From Streptomyces sp. NBC_00448 (GTDB lineage: Bacteria; Actinomycetota; Actinomycetes; Streptomycetales; Streptomycetaceae): a stretch of 64,000 nucleotides of DNA. The notes under the pieces are model-generated. The model ran no database searches. It worked only from the letters and a program-made list of their open reading frames with translations, and was not told the origin of the DNA. Numbering within the stretch: the stretch's first letter is position 1; each line of letters starts with the position of its first letter. The stretch lies in NCBI RefSeq assembly GCF_036014115.1, contig NZ_CP107913.1, positions 8,753,501 through 8,817,500 on the forward strand, in the 5' to 3' direction. The position numbers were made by a program, and so were the translations under genes. Below, piece after piece: positions 40,911-50,112 of the stretch.

Positions 40911-43900
40911 ATGTACGAGCTCTCCCGACTGCGCCTCTACTCGATCGGGCCGGCCGGCGCGCGCTACGCCGACACGGTTCTCGACCTGCGCGGCGTCGGC
41001 GAGCCCGTGCCGCAGCCCGCACCCGCGCAGGGCGACTTCTTCGCCGACGAGTCGACCGGGCCGCCGCGCCGCCCCGCGCCGGCCGGCGTGCTCTTCCTGG
41101 AGAACGGCGGCGGCAAGTCCGTCCTGCTCAAGCTGATCTTCTCGGTGATGCTGCCCGGCCACCGCAACACCCTCGGCGGCGCCAGCTCCGGGGTGCTGCG
41201 CAAGTTCCTGCTCGCCGAGGACTGCGGCCACGTCGCCCTGGAGTGGCAGCACACCCTCACCGGTGAACTCGTCGTGGTCGGCAAGGTCAGCGAGTGGCGC
41301 GGCCGGCAGGTCTCCTCCGACCCGCGCCGGTTCGCCGAGGCGTGGTACTCCTTCCGCCCCGGCCCCGGCCTCGGCCTGGACTCGCTGCCGGTCGCCGAGT
41401 CGACGACGGTACGGCCCCCGGTCGAGGGCGCGTCCGGCGCGCGTGGCCGCCGCCGCACCATGAAGGGCTTCCGTGACGCCCTCACCGAGGCAGGCAAGGC
41501 GTACCCGCACCTGGAGGTGGTCTGGGAGGAGATCCACGACCGGTGGAACGAACACCTCGGTGACCTCGGCCTGGACCCCGAACTCTTCCGCTACCAGCGC
41601 GAGATGAACGCCGACGAGGGCGAGGCCGCCGGCCTGTTCGCGGTCAAGAAGGACTCCGACTTCACCGACCTGCTGCTGCGCGCGGTCACCGACACCCGCG
41701 ACACCGACGGCCTCGCCGACCTCGTGCACGGCTTCGCCGGGAAGCTCGGCCGCCGGTCGGAACTCACCGCCGAGCGCGACTTCACCGCCGGCTCGCTCGA
41801 CCTGCTGGACCGGATCGTCGAGGCCGCGGCCGTACGCGACCAGGCCCGCGGTGTGCACGCCCAGTCCGAGCGCCGCACCCGCGCGCTCACCCGGCGGCTG
41901 GCCGCCCGCGCCCGCCAGGAACGCGACCGGGCCGCCGACCTCGCCCACGACATGGCCGACGCCGCGCACACCGTCACCGACACCGAGCAGGCCCGGGCCG
42001 GCAGCGCCCGGATCGCCGCCGAACTCGCCTACCGGCACGCCTCGCTGGCGCTGGCCGGCGCCGAGAAGGGCGCCGCCGCGCTGCGCCGGGGGCTCACCGA
42101 CGCCCGTACCCTGCACTCCGCCTGGCAGACCGCGGAGACGGTGCTGCGGCACCGTGCCGCCGGCGACCGGCTGGCCAGGGTCACCGAGGCGATCCGCGCC
42201 GCCGAGCGCGACGCGGCGCCCGCGCTCGCCGCCCGTACGCAGGCCGCCGCCGAACTGGTGCGCGCCCTGCAGGGTGCCGCGGTCCGGGCCGAGCGCCAGG
42301 CCGACGACGAGGAGGAGCGCTCCGCCACGCTCCAGACCCTCGCCGAGGGCGCCCACCGCGACGCGACCGCGGCCGCCACCGAGGCGCAGCGCGCCCGCAG
42401 CGAGAGCGGGCACCTCGGCCAGCGGCTCGCCGAGGTCGAGCAGGAGACCGCCGAGGCGGTGCGCGCCGGGTGGCTCGACGACACCGCGCCCGACGCCGAT
42501 CCGGCCCGCGCCGCGCTCGCCGCCGCCGACGCCGAGCGCACCGCCGAGAAGCTGGCCCGCGCGGCCGCCGACACCGCCACCGCCGCCACCTCCCGCGCCC
42601 GCGAGGCCGCCGCCGCCGAGGCCCGCGCCGAACTCGCCGCGGCCCGCGCCACCGACGCGCTCACCGCGGCCACCACCGCCCACCGCGCCGCCCTCGACGC
42701 CACCACGGCACTCACCACCGACCCCCGCGCGGTCGCCCTGCTGAGCCTTGGCGACCCGGGCGCCGGGGCCGCCAACGCGTCACCCACCGGGTCACCCACC
42801 GCGTCAGCCATCGCGCCGGAGCCCGCGGGCGACGACACGTCCGGCACCGCCGGCACCAGCGGCCTGGTCGGCAGCGCGGCAGCCGGGGAAGCCAGGGGAG
42901 CCGGGGGCGCCAGGGGAGCTGTCCACCACGAAGGACCGCTGAGCGCCGCGGAGTTGGACCGCTTCGCCGAACCGCTGCGGGAAATGCTGGAGGACGGCGT
43001 CGCGGCGGCCGAACGCCAGATGTTCGAGCTGCGCACCGCCGCGGCCGACGACGCCCGTATTCTCGGCGCGCTCGGCGACGGCGGGCTACTGCCGCCCGGC
43101 CCTGACGTCCTGGCCACCGTGGAGTACCTCGCGGAGCACGGCGTCCCCGCGCTGCCCGGCTGGCGGTATCTCGCCCAGGCCGTCGCCCCGGCCGACCACG
43201 CCGCCGTGATGGCGGCCCGCCCGGAACTGGTCGACGGGGTCGTGGTGACCGACCCGGACTCGTACACGCGGGCCAGGGAAGCCCTGGCCCAGGCGGCGCT
43301 GCTGCCGCGGTCGACCGTCGCCGTGGGCACCGCCGCCGCGCTGCTGGCCCCGCCGCCCGCCGCCGGCCACGCCCCCGACGTGTTCCTGGTCCCGCCGAAC
43401 CCGGCGATGCACGACGAGATGGCCGCCGACGGCGAGCGCCGCGAGCTGCGCGGACGCGCCACCGCCCGCGAGGAGGAGATCCGTACCCTCGCCGCCCGGC
43501 TGGCGCACGACCGTACGCTCGCCGCGCGCCTCGCGTCCTGGCGGGCGTCCTGCCCGCCCGGGCGCCTGGCGGAACTCGGCGCGGAGGTCGCCGCCGCCCA
43601 GGACACCGCGGAGGAAGCCCGCGCCGAGCTGTCGGCCGCGCGGGCGGAGCGGGCCGAGGCCGACGCGGCCGCCGCCGAGGCCGGCGCGGACCACGACGCC
43701 CGCCGGGCCGCCGCCGAGCAGGCCCGCCGCCGCGCCGACAAGCTCGCCGGGCTCGCCCACCGGCTGCGCGAGCGCGCCAACTGGCAGCGCCGGGCCCGCG
43801 AACTGGCCGCCGACGCCGCCGAGGCCGAGGCCCGCGCGGAGACCTGTCTGGAGCGGGCCCGGGCCGCGGACGAGGACCGCAGGGCCGCCCAGCGCGCCTC

Positions 43901-45656
43901 CGACGACGCCCGCCGCACCGCACGGGTGCTGCGCGCCGAACGCGCGGAGATCGCCGGCGCCCCCGAGGACACCCCCGAGCCCGACGCCGACGAGCCGTCC
44001 GCCTCCTCGCTGCCCGCCCTGCGCGAGGCGTACCGTGCGGCCTCGCAGGTCTACGAACAGGTCGGCGTCGGCGCCGACCTGCGCGCCGAACAGGCCCGCG
44101 CGGAGAGCACCGAGAACTCCGCGCTCGCCGAACTCGAACGCCTCAGCAACAAGGTCCGCAGTCGCGCCGCCCAGCTCCTCGAAGGCCCCGACGGCTCCGA
44201 CGGGCCGTCCCGGCAGGCCGCCGCCGGCCGCGCGGAACAGCTCGTGCAGACCCTGGAGTCACGCCAGTCCACCGCCAGCGAGCAACTCGGCCGGCTGCGC
44301 GCCGAGGCCGAACGACTCGCCCCGGCCGACGGCGACACCCACGCGGCGCTGCCCGACGCCCTCACCCCGCGTGACGCCGAGCACGCCCAGCAGCTGCTGC
44401 GCGCCGCCAACGCCGAACTGGCCACCCACACCGAGGAGGTGGAGCAGGCCAGAACCGCGCACGCGGACATCGTCCGGTCCCACCGTGCCGCCGAGGACGC
44501 GGCGGGCGGCTTCGACGAGACCGCCGCCCTCCTGCGCGACCTGCTGCGCGACGGCCCGCAGACCGCGGCCGAGGAGGACGAACCGGAGCCGTACCCCGGC
44601 AGCCTGGAGGAGGCCCGGCACGCCGCGGCCGAGGCCCGGCGCGGTCTGCGCGGATGCGCCGCCGACCTGTCCACCGCCGACACCCAACTGCGCGACGCCT
44701 CCGACGTGTTGGTCCGGCACGCCAACGCGGTCCGCTACGAGCAGGTCCGCACCCCCGCCCGGCAGCAGATCCGGGAGCTGCCCGCGTCGTCGCTGCCCGA
44801 GCACGCCGCCGCCTGGGCCGCGGCGTTCGCCCCCCGGCTGCGCGTACTGACCGACGAACTGGGCCAGTTGGAGCGTAACCGGGACAGCATCGTGGACCGG
44901 CTGCGCGGCCTGGTCGAGTCCTCGCTCGCCACGCTCCGCTCCGCGCAGCGCCTGTCCCGGCTGCCGGAGGGGCTCGGCGAGTGGTCCGGGCAGGAGTTCC
45001 TGCGCATCCGCTTCGAGGACCCCGACCACGCCGTGCTCACCGACCGGCTCGGCGAGGTGATCGACGAGGCCACCCGCGCCGCCGTCCGGAAGAACTCCGA
45101 CCTGCGGCGCGACGGCATGACCCTGCTGCTGCGCGGGGTCGCCGCGGCCCTGGAGCCGCGCGGTGTCGCCGTGGAGATCCTCAAGCCCGACGCGGTGCTG
45201 CGCGCCGAGCGGGTGCCGGTCGGGCAGATGGGCGACGTGTTCTCCGGCGGCCAACTCCTCACCGCCGCCATCGCGTTGTACTGCACGATGGCCGCGCTGC
45301 GCAGCAACGACCGTGGCCGGGACCGCCAGCGGCACGCCGGCACCCTCTTCCTGGACAACCCCATCGGCCGCGCCAACGCCACCTACCTGCTGGAGCTCCA
45401 GCGGGCCGTCGCCGACGCGCTCGGCGTCCAACTGCTCTACACCACCGGCCTGTTCGACACGACCGCGCTCGCCGAGTTCCCGCTGGTGGTGCGGCTGCGC
45501 AATGACGCGGACCTGCGGGCGGGCCTGAAGTACATCAGCGTCGAGGAACACCTGCGGCCCGGGCTGCCGGTGCCCGACCCGCGCGGCGAGCAGGTGCACG
45601 GCGAGATCACCGCCACCCGCATGTTCCGCCGCCCCGCCGATGCCCAAACCCCTTAG
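40911..45656 (+). CDS. SMC-like ATPase (MukB/MksB/JetC-like)
   Basis: A 1581-residue SMC/RecN/SbcC-type ATPase. Walker A is LFLENGGGKSVLLKL (about residues 62-76), long Ala/Glu/Arg-rich coiled coils run at about 285-620 and 830-1330, a globular hinge-like part (WRYLAQAVAPADHA, DVFLVPPNP) sits near 745-830, and the C-terminal head has the ABC signature VFSGGQLLTAAIAL (about 1443) and Walker B TLFLDNPIGRANATYLL (about 1478). The residue after the Walker B Asp is Asn where Glu is usual. A Ser/Thr/Gly-rich insert lies near 620-680. The ATG has GAGGA 14 bases upstream. Should load on or extrude DNA with the two upstream proteins. Confidence 0.8.
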   Translation: MYELSRLRLYSIGPAGARYADTVLDLRGVGEPVPQPAPAQGDFFADESTGPPRRPAPAGVLFLENGGGKSVLLKLIFSVMLPGHRNTLGGASSGVLRKFLLAEDCGHVALEWQHTLTGELVVVGKVSEWRGRQVSSDPRRFAEAWYSFRPGPGLGLDSLPVAESTTVRPPVEGASGARGRRRTMKGFRDALTEAGKAYPHLEVVWEEIHDRWNEHLGDLGLDPELFRYQREMNADEGEAAGLFAVKKDSDFTDLLLRAVTDTRDTDGLADLVHGFAGKLGRRSELTAERDFTAGSLDLLDRIVEAAAVRDQARGVHAQSERRTRALTRRLAARARQERDRAADLAHDMADAAHTVTDTEQARAGSARIAAELAYRHASLALAGAEKGAAALRRGLTDARTLHSAWQTAETVLRHRAAGDRLARVTEAIRAAERDAAPALAARTQAAAELVRALQGAAVRAERQADDEEERSATLQTLAEGAHRDATAAATEAQRARSESGHLGQRLAEVEQETAEAVRAGWLDDTAPDADPARAALAAADAERTAEKLARAAADTATAATSRAREAAAAEARAELAAARATDALTAATTAHRAALDATTALTTDPRAVALLSLGDPGAGAANASPTGSPTASAIAPEPAGDDTSGTAGTSGLVGSAAAGEARGAGGARGAVHHEGPLSAAELDRFAEPLREMLEDGVAAAERQMFELRTAAADDARILGALGDGGLLPPGPDVLATVEYLAEHGVPALPGWRYLAQAVAPADHAAVMAARPELVDGVVVTDPDSYTRAREALAQAALLPRSTVAVGTAAALLAPPPAAGHAPDVFLVPPNPAMHDEMAADGERRELRGRATAREEEIRTLAARLAHDRTLAARLASWRASCPPGRLAELGAEVAAAQDTAEEARAELSAARAERAEADAAAAEAGADHDARRAAAEQARRRADKLAGLAHRLRERANWQRRARELAADAAEAEARAETCLERARAADEDRRAAQRASDDARRTARVLRAERAEIAGAPEDTPEPDADEPSASSLPALREAYRAASQVYEQVGVGADLRAEQARAESTENSALAELERLSNKVRSRAAQLLEGPDGSDGPSRQAAAGRAEQLVQTLESRQSTASEQLGRLRAEAERLAPADGDTHAALPDALTPRDAEHAQQLLRAANAELATHTEEVEQARTAHADIVRSHRAAEDAAGGFDETAALLRDLLRDGPQTAAEEDEPEPYPGSLEEARHAAAEARRGLRGCAADLSTADTQLRDASDVLVRHANAVRYEQVRTPARQQIRELPASSLPEHAAAWAAAFAPRLRVLTDELGQLERNRDSIVDRLRGLVESSLATLRSAQRLSRLPEGLGEWSGQEFLRIRFEDPDHAVLTDRLGEVIDEATRAAVRKNSDLRRDGMTLLLRGVAAALEPRGVAVEILKPDAVLRAERVPVGQMGDVFSGGQLLTAAIALYCTMAALRSNDRGRDRQRHAGTLFLDNPIGRANATYLLELQRAVADALGVQLLYTTGLFDTTALAEFPLVVRLRNDADLRAGLKYISVEEHLRPGLPVPDPRGEQVHGEITATRMFRRPADAQTP

Positions 45657-45660
45657 GCGT

Positions 45661-46083
45661 TCACGCTCCATGCGCTCTCGGCAGATGGCTCCGCCGCGGT
45701 CCGCCGCGTATATGCGTCCGATGGCCCGCACCGCGTCGCGCGGCGGCCCGCGCCGCCCGGCGTTCTCGGCGGCGCTCCCTGCGCAGGGCCCGCGCCGCGC
45801 TGCTCGGGCTGGACACCACTCCGTTGCGCTGGTTCCACACCTGGCGGGTGACCCAGACATCGAGCACCGCCCAGCTCGCGACGACACTGGTGAGCACCGA
45901 GGCCAGCGTCATCGGAGCGCTCAGCCAGGAGTCGCCGACGGCCAGCAGCACGGTCGTCACCGCCTCCGTGAGCGCGACCGCGGAGATCAGCACCGCACGC
46001 ACCGCCGCCGCCCGAACCGGATCGGGCATACGCGGGGTCGGTACGGACTGGTCCTCCCACATTGATCGGGGTTCGAACTCCAT
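45661..46083 (-). CDS. Small two-helix membrane protein
   Basis: A 140-residue protein of unknown function. Two membrane segments (about residues 25-47, VRAVLISAVALTEAVTTVLLAV, and 54-78, MTLASVLTSVVASWAVLDVWV) precede a strongly basic C-terminal tail (RRERRRERRAARAAARR) that should lie in the cytosol and could touch nucleic acid or lipid heads. ATG at 46083 follows AGGGA; ATG at 46062 is the alternative. It ends four bases after the SMC-like gene, convergently, and is divergent from the conservon. Confidence 0.72.
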   Translation of the reverse strand: MEFEPRSMWEDQSVPTPRMPDPVRAAAVRAVLISAVALTEAVTTVLLAVGDSWLSAPMTLASVLTSVVASWAVLDVWVTRQVWNQRNGVVSSPSSAARALRRERRRERRAARAAARRGAGHRTHIRGGPRRSHLPRAHGA

Positions 46084-46208
46084 AAGGGGTCCCTGCCCCG
46101 AAACGTCCGTACGCATTCCGCCCGATCCCGCACCGGAACAGGTGGCACTTTCCGGCCAGACCCGGTCAACCCTCCGGACGGACTTTCGAGTTACCACAGT
46201 GACAGTAG

Positions 46209-46214
46209 TAGGCT
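46209..46214 (+). promoter_or_regulatory. Possible -10 box of the conservon
   Basis: TAGGCT lies about 60 bases before cvnA in an AT-richer patch; the -35 is poor. Confidence 0.35.
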
Positions 46215-46272
46215 CACGCCGTTTGCACGCCACAGACCGATCCCCGTTTCGGGGCGAGACGTTGGGGAGGCC

Positions 46273-49062
46273 ATGCGCTTTCGCGGTACGACGATCCGCC
46301 GGAAGATCGTGGCGCTGCTGCTGATCCCGCTGGTGTCCCTCACCGCCATCTGGGTCTTTGCCGCAACGATCACGAGCCGAGCGGTGTTCGGACGGCCCGA
46401 TCCCGAGCGAATAGCGAACAACGTGCTCTATCCCTTGCAGGACGTGCTGGGCAGTCTCCAGCAGGAGCGCAAGGCCGCACTGTTGTACGTCGCCAACACG
46501 CGTGACTCCCAGGCGCGGATCGCCTTCGAGAAGCAGGGCCAGGTGACGGATTCGGCCATTGCGAAGCTGCGCGGGCACATCACCGACGGCCACATGCGCA
46601 AAGACCTCAACGCCTCGGCGCGCGAGCACCTCGACGACTTCTTCACCGGAGTCGGTGATCTGGCGCAACTGCGCCGGCGAGTGGACGACCAGCACATCTC
46701 CCGCGAGGACACGTACGCCGGTTACAACACCTTCCAGGGACCGGCTTTCGCGTTCTGCGACAGCCTCTATCTGGTCGACAACACCAGTGTCGAGCCGCAA
46801 CGCACCGCGGGGATCGGAGTGATCCGGGCCGAGGAGCAGATCACCCGCGAGGACGCCCTGATGGGTGCCGCGATCAGCACCGGCCATATGACCCGCCAGG
46901 AACTCACCGCCTTCACCTCCGCCGTCGCCGTGGAACGCGGCTACTACGCCGACAACAGCCCCGGGTTGGCAAAGGCGGACCGGGCGCGGTTCGACGCGTT
47001 CTGGCGGAGCAAGGCCGGGAAGCAGTTGCGCGCCGCCCAGGACGCGATCTCGGCCGCCACCCCGGCCGACGCGCCGATCGTCGCCGCGCACCAGTCCTGG
47101 CCGACGGTGGCCGGCACCGCGGTGACCGGCGTCAACAAGCTGGACCAGCAGGTCGTCGTGGACTTCACCAAGAGGGCCTCTCCCGTGGCGACCTCCCTCG
47201 TGGTGGAGGCGATTCTGGCCGGTGGCCTCGGCCTGATCGCGGTGGTCGCGTCGCTGATCGTGTCGGTCCGGATCGGCCGCGGGCTGATCCGCGACCTGAC
47301 CGGGCTGCGCCGCGAGGCGCAGGAGTTGTCCGGTACCCGGCTGCCGCGCGTCATGCGCCGGCTCGCCTCGGGCGAGCAGGTCGACATCGAGACCGAGGTG
47401 CCACGGCTGCAGTACACGGACGACGAGATCGGCCAGGTCGGCCAGGCGCTCAACGTGCTCCAGCGCGCCGCCGTCGAGGCGGCGGTCCGGCAGGCCGACA
47501 TGCGCAAGGGCGTCTCCGACGTCTTCGTCAACCTCGCCCGCCGCAGCCAGGTGCTGCTGCACCGCCAACTCACGCTGCTGGACTCGATGGAGCGGCGCAC
47601 CGAGCAGCCCGACGAGCTCGCCGACCTGTTCCGGCTGGACCACATGACCACCCGCATGCGGCGGCACGCCGAGGGCCTGGTCATCCTCTCCGGCGCGGCC
47701 CCCTCCCGGCAGTGGCGCAAGCCGGTGCAGCTGATGGACGTCGTGCGCGCCGCCGTCGCCGAAGTCGAGGACTACGAGCGGATCGAGGTCCGCCGGCTGC
47801 CGCGGCTGGCCGTGGCCGGCGCCGCGGTCGCCGACCTCACCCACCTGCTCGCCGAACTCATCGAGAACGCCGCGGTGTTCTCGCCCCCGCACACCCAAGT
47901 ACGGCTGCACGGCGAGCCCGTCGCCAACGGCTTCGTGCTGGAGATCGACGACCGCGGTCTCGGCCTGACCCCGGACGCCCTGCTCGAAGCGAACCTGCGG
48001 CTCGCCGAGACCCCCGAGTTCGAGCTGTCCGACACCGACCGGCTCGGCCTGTTCGTGGTCAGCCGGCTCGCCCAACGGCACAGCATCCGCGTCTCGCTGC
48101 GCCAGTCCCCGTACGGCGGCACGACCGCGGTGGTGCTGGTGCCGGCGGCGCTGCTCAGCGAGAGCGGCGACGTCGACACCGGCGCGACCCGCCTGGACCT
48201 CGCGGACGACCTGACGCCCGTCGGCGACACCGAGCACACCTTCCGGCAGTGGGGCCTGGACGGCGCCGGCGGCGAGCCCCACAAGGAGCACGTCGCCCAC
48301 GTCGAGGAACCGCCCGCCCCGCAACCCCTCCCGCAGCCCGCGGCAGAGCCGGAGCCGGGCGGGCCGTTCGGCCTGCCCCGCCGCAGGCGGCGCACCGCAC
48401 CGGTGCTGGTCACCGACCACGGCCGCCCGGTCGGCGAGCCACCGCAGCCTGCGGACCGCGCCGAGCCCGAACAGACCGTACAGCCTGCACAGCCCGCCGA
48501 ACCGGCCACACCGGGCACGCCGGACGTCCCGGCGGCGCAGGCTGCGCAGACCGAGCAGCCGGAGTGGGGCCAGGAGCGCGGCGAGGGGCAGGAAGCCCGC
48601 AGGCCCTGGAACACCGCACCCCAGCCGCCCCGCCGGCCTGGCCCGCCGGTGCAGGCCGTGCCGCCGGTGGGCGGCGCCGAGCCGCTGCCGACCCGCCGCA
48701 CCTCCGCCCGGCACGCCGCGCCCGCGTCCCCACCAGCACCCGCACCCACGCCTGCTCCCGCTCCCGCGGCCGGTTCGGCCCCCGCACCCGGTGCCGCGCC
48801 GGGCGGCGGCACCGTACTTCCGCGCCGGGTCCGGCAGGCGAACCTCGCGCCGCAGTTGCGGAGCGACCCGACGCAGACCGGCCGCCGTACGGAAGAGCCT
48901 GCCGTACGCGAGCGGTCCGCCGACGAAGTGCGCGACCGGATGGCGTCACTCCAGCGCGGCTGGCAGCGCGGCCGGGCCGCCGAGTCGGACCCGGCACCCG
49001 GGTCCGACGACGACACCTCGACCTCCGTAACGCGAACGACACCTGAGGAGTACGGCCGATGA
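46273..49062 (+). CDS. cvnA: Conservon sensor-kinase-like protein CvnA
   Basis: A 929-residue membrane protein of the CvnA family. First membrane helix about residues 12-32, an extracellular nitrate-sensor-like (NIT) region to about 310, second helix about 312-340, a HAMP-like linker, then a histidine-kinase-type ATPase domain: N-box LIENAAVFSPPH (about 535), EIDDRGLGLTPD and TDRLGLFVVSRLAQRHSI with YGGTTAVVLVP. The last 250 residues are Pro/Ala-rich and disordered. In conservons it works with CvnB, C and D in a G-protein-like signalling complex. GGGGAGG precedes the ATG; its TGA overlaps cvnB (ATGA). Confidence 0.92.
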   Translation: MRFRGTTIRRKIVALLLIPLVSLTAIWVFAATITSRAVFGRPDPERIANNVLYPLQDVLGSLQQERKAALLYVANTRDSQARIAFEKQGQVTDSAIAKLRGHITDGHMRKDLNASAREHLDDFFTGVGDLAQLRRRVDDQHISREDTYAGYNTFQGPAFAFCDSLYLVDNTSVEPQRTAGIGVIRAEEQITREDALMGAAISTGHMTRQELTAFTSAVAVERGYYADNSPGLAKADRARFDAFWRSKAGKQLRAAQDAISAATPADAPIVAAHQSWPTVAGTAVTGVNKLDQQVVVDFTKRASPVATSLVVEAILAGGLGLIAVVASLIVSVRIGRGLIRDLTGLRREAQELSGTRLPRVMRRLASGEQVDIETEVPRLQYTDDEIGQVGQALNVLQRAAVEAAVRQADMRKGVSDVFVNLARRSQVLLHRQLTLLDSMERRTEQPDELADLFRLDHMTTRMRRHAEGLVILSGAAPSRQWRKPVQLMDVVRAAVAEVEDYERIEVRRLPRLAVAGAAVADLTHLLAELIENAAVFSPPHTQVRLHGEPVANGFVLEIDDRGLGLTPDALLEANLRLAETPEFELSDTDRLGLFVVSRLAQRHSIRVSLRQSPYGGTTAVVLVPAALLSESGDVDTGATRLDLADDLTPVGDTEHTFRQWGLDGAGGEPHKEHVAHVEEPPAPQPLPQPAAEPEPGGPFGLPRRRRRTAPVLVTDHGRPVGEPPQPADRAEPEQTVQPAQPAEPATPGTPDVPAAQAAQTEQPEWGQERGEGQEARRPWNTAPQPPRRPGPPVQAVPPVGGAEPLPTRRTSARHAAPASPPAPAPTPAPAPAAGSAPAPGAAPGGGTVLPRRVRQANLAPQLRSDPTQTGRRTEEPAVRERSADEVRDRMASLQRGWQRGRAAESDPAPGSDDDTSTSVTRTTPEEYGR

Positions 49063-49481
49063 CGGCACCATCCAGCCCGACACGCGAGCTGAGCTGGCTC
49101 CTTGACGATCTGGTCACCCGCGTGGCCAGCATCCGCAAGGCGCTGGTGCTCTCCGGGGACGGCCTGTCCATCGGCGCGTCCGACGGGCTCACCCGCGAGG
49201 ACTCCGAGCACCTCGCCGCCGTCGCCTCCGGCTTCCACAGCCTGGCCAAGGGAGTCGGGCGGCACTTCGAAGCCGGCCGGGTCCGGCAGACCATCGTGGA
49301 ACTCGACGAGGCGTTCCTCTTCGTCACCGCGGCGGGCGACGGCAGTTGCCTGGCGGTGCTCAGCGACGCGGACTCCGACGTCGGCCAGGTCGCGTACGAG
49401 ATGGCCCTGCTGGTCAAGCGGGTAGGGGTACATCTGAGCAGCGCACCGCGGCACGGCGGCGGCGCGGCGCTCAGCGGCTGA
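49059..49481 (+). CDS. cvnB: Conservon roadblock/LC7 protein CvnB
   Basis: A 140-residue roadblock/LC7 protein (LSWLLDDLVTRVASIRKALVLSGDGLSIGASDGL at the start, ending KRVGVHLSS). Relatives act as regulators or GTPase-activating partners of the CvnD-type small GTPase. Its start overlaps the cvnA stop by four bases. Confidence 0.92.
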   Translation: MTAPSSPTRELSWLLDDLVTRVASIRKALVLSGDGLSIGASDGLTREDSEHLAAVASGFHSLAKGVGRHFEAGRVRQTIVELDEAFLFVTAAGDGSCLAVLSDADSDVGQVAYEMALLVKRVGVHLSSAPRHGGGAALSG

Positions 49482-49514
49482 CCGCGATGTGCTGAATCTA
49501 CGGGGTGACAGGTC

Positions 49515-49934
49515 ATGACTTCTGAGTCGTCCGAAACATCTGAACCGTCGTCATCGGAGCAGTGGTACGACGACGCTGCCGGACCGGTGGTGCGGCCCTA
49601 CGCGATGACACGGGGCCGTACCAGCCATGCCGCGAAGGCCAGAATCGACCTGATCGCCCTGGTGATCACCGAGCGGGCGCCCGGCGACGGGGACCCGATC
49701 GACGACCACACCCTGTCGCCCGAGCACCTCGACATCGTCGAGCGCTGCCAGTACCAGGCCATCTCCGTCGCTGAGTTGGCGGCCGACCTCGACCTTCCGG
49801 TGGGCGTGGTCCGGGTGCTGGTCGGCGACCTGGTGGAAGCCGCGCACGTGCACATTCACAAGCCGGTGCCGCCGGCCGAGTTGCCCGATGTGAGCATCCT
49901 GCGCGAGGTGATCAATGGCCTGCGCGCCTTGTAG
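49515..49934 (+). CDS. cvnC: Conservon DUF742 protein CvnC
   Basis: A 139-residue DUF742 protein. A Ser/Glu-rich lead of about 20 residues precedes VVRPYAMTRGRTSHAA; a winged-helix-like part follows (QAISVAELAADLDLPVGVVRVLVGDLVEAAHVHIH) and the usual end VINGLRAL. ATG at 49515 lies 33 bases after cvnB with a G-rich ribosome binding site. A hairpin follows directly after the stop. Confidence 0.92.
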   Translation: MTSESSETSEPSSSEQWYDDAAGPVVRPYAMTRGRTSHAAKARIDLIALVITERAPGDGDPIDDHTLSPEHLDIVERCQYQAISVAELAADLDLPVGVVRVLVGDLVEAAHVHIHKPVPPAELPDVSILREVINGLRAL

Positions 49935-49936
49935 CG

Positions 49937-49962
49937 TCGGACCAGGCCCGATCCCGGTCCGA
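49937..49962 (+). terminator. Hairpin between cvnC and cvnD
   Basis: Arms TCGGACC (49937-49943) and GGTCCGA (49956-49962) immediately after the cvnC stop, in an unusually long 178-base gap. It may reduce read-through into cvnD or protect the upstream mRNA. Confidence 0.45.
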
Positions 49963-50112
49963 GCAGTCCCCGCCACCGCCGTCACCGCGCCCGCCGACGC
50001 GCTGCGGCAGAAACCGTCACCAGGGCAAGTAACCTGTGTGACACGTGAGTTGTGAGTACGCCACCCGCGGGCGTCCCCTCGCCCGCCCCGGTAGGGAAGT
50101 AGAGAAGAGACC

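Noticed and set aside
38102..45656. A complete four-gene Wadjet system
   Set aside because: No JetD/Toprim gene is present in the window, so only the three-subunit core can be claimed.
45661..48714. A 1017-codon open frame opposite cvnA
   Set aside because: Only the last 140 codons make a plausible membrane protein. The rest is antisense to cvnA and lacks any motif.
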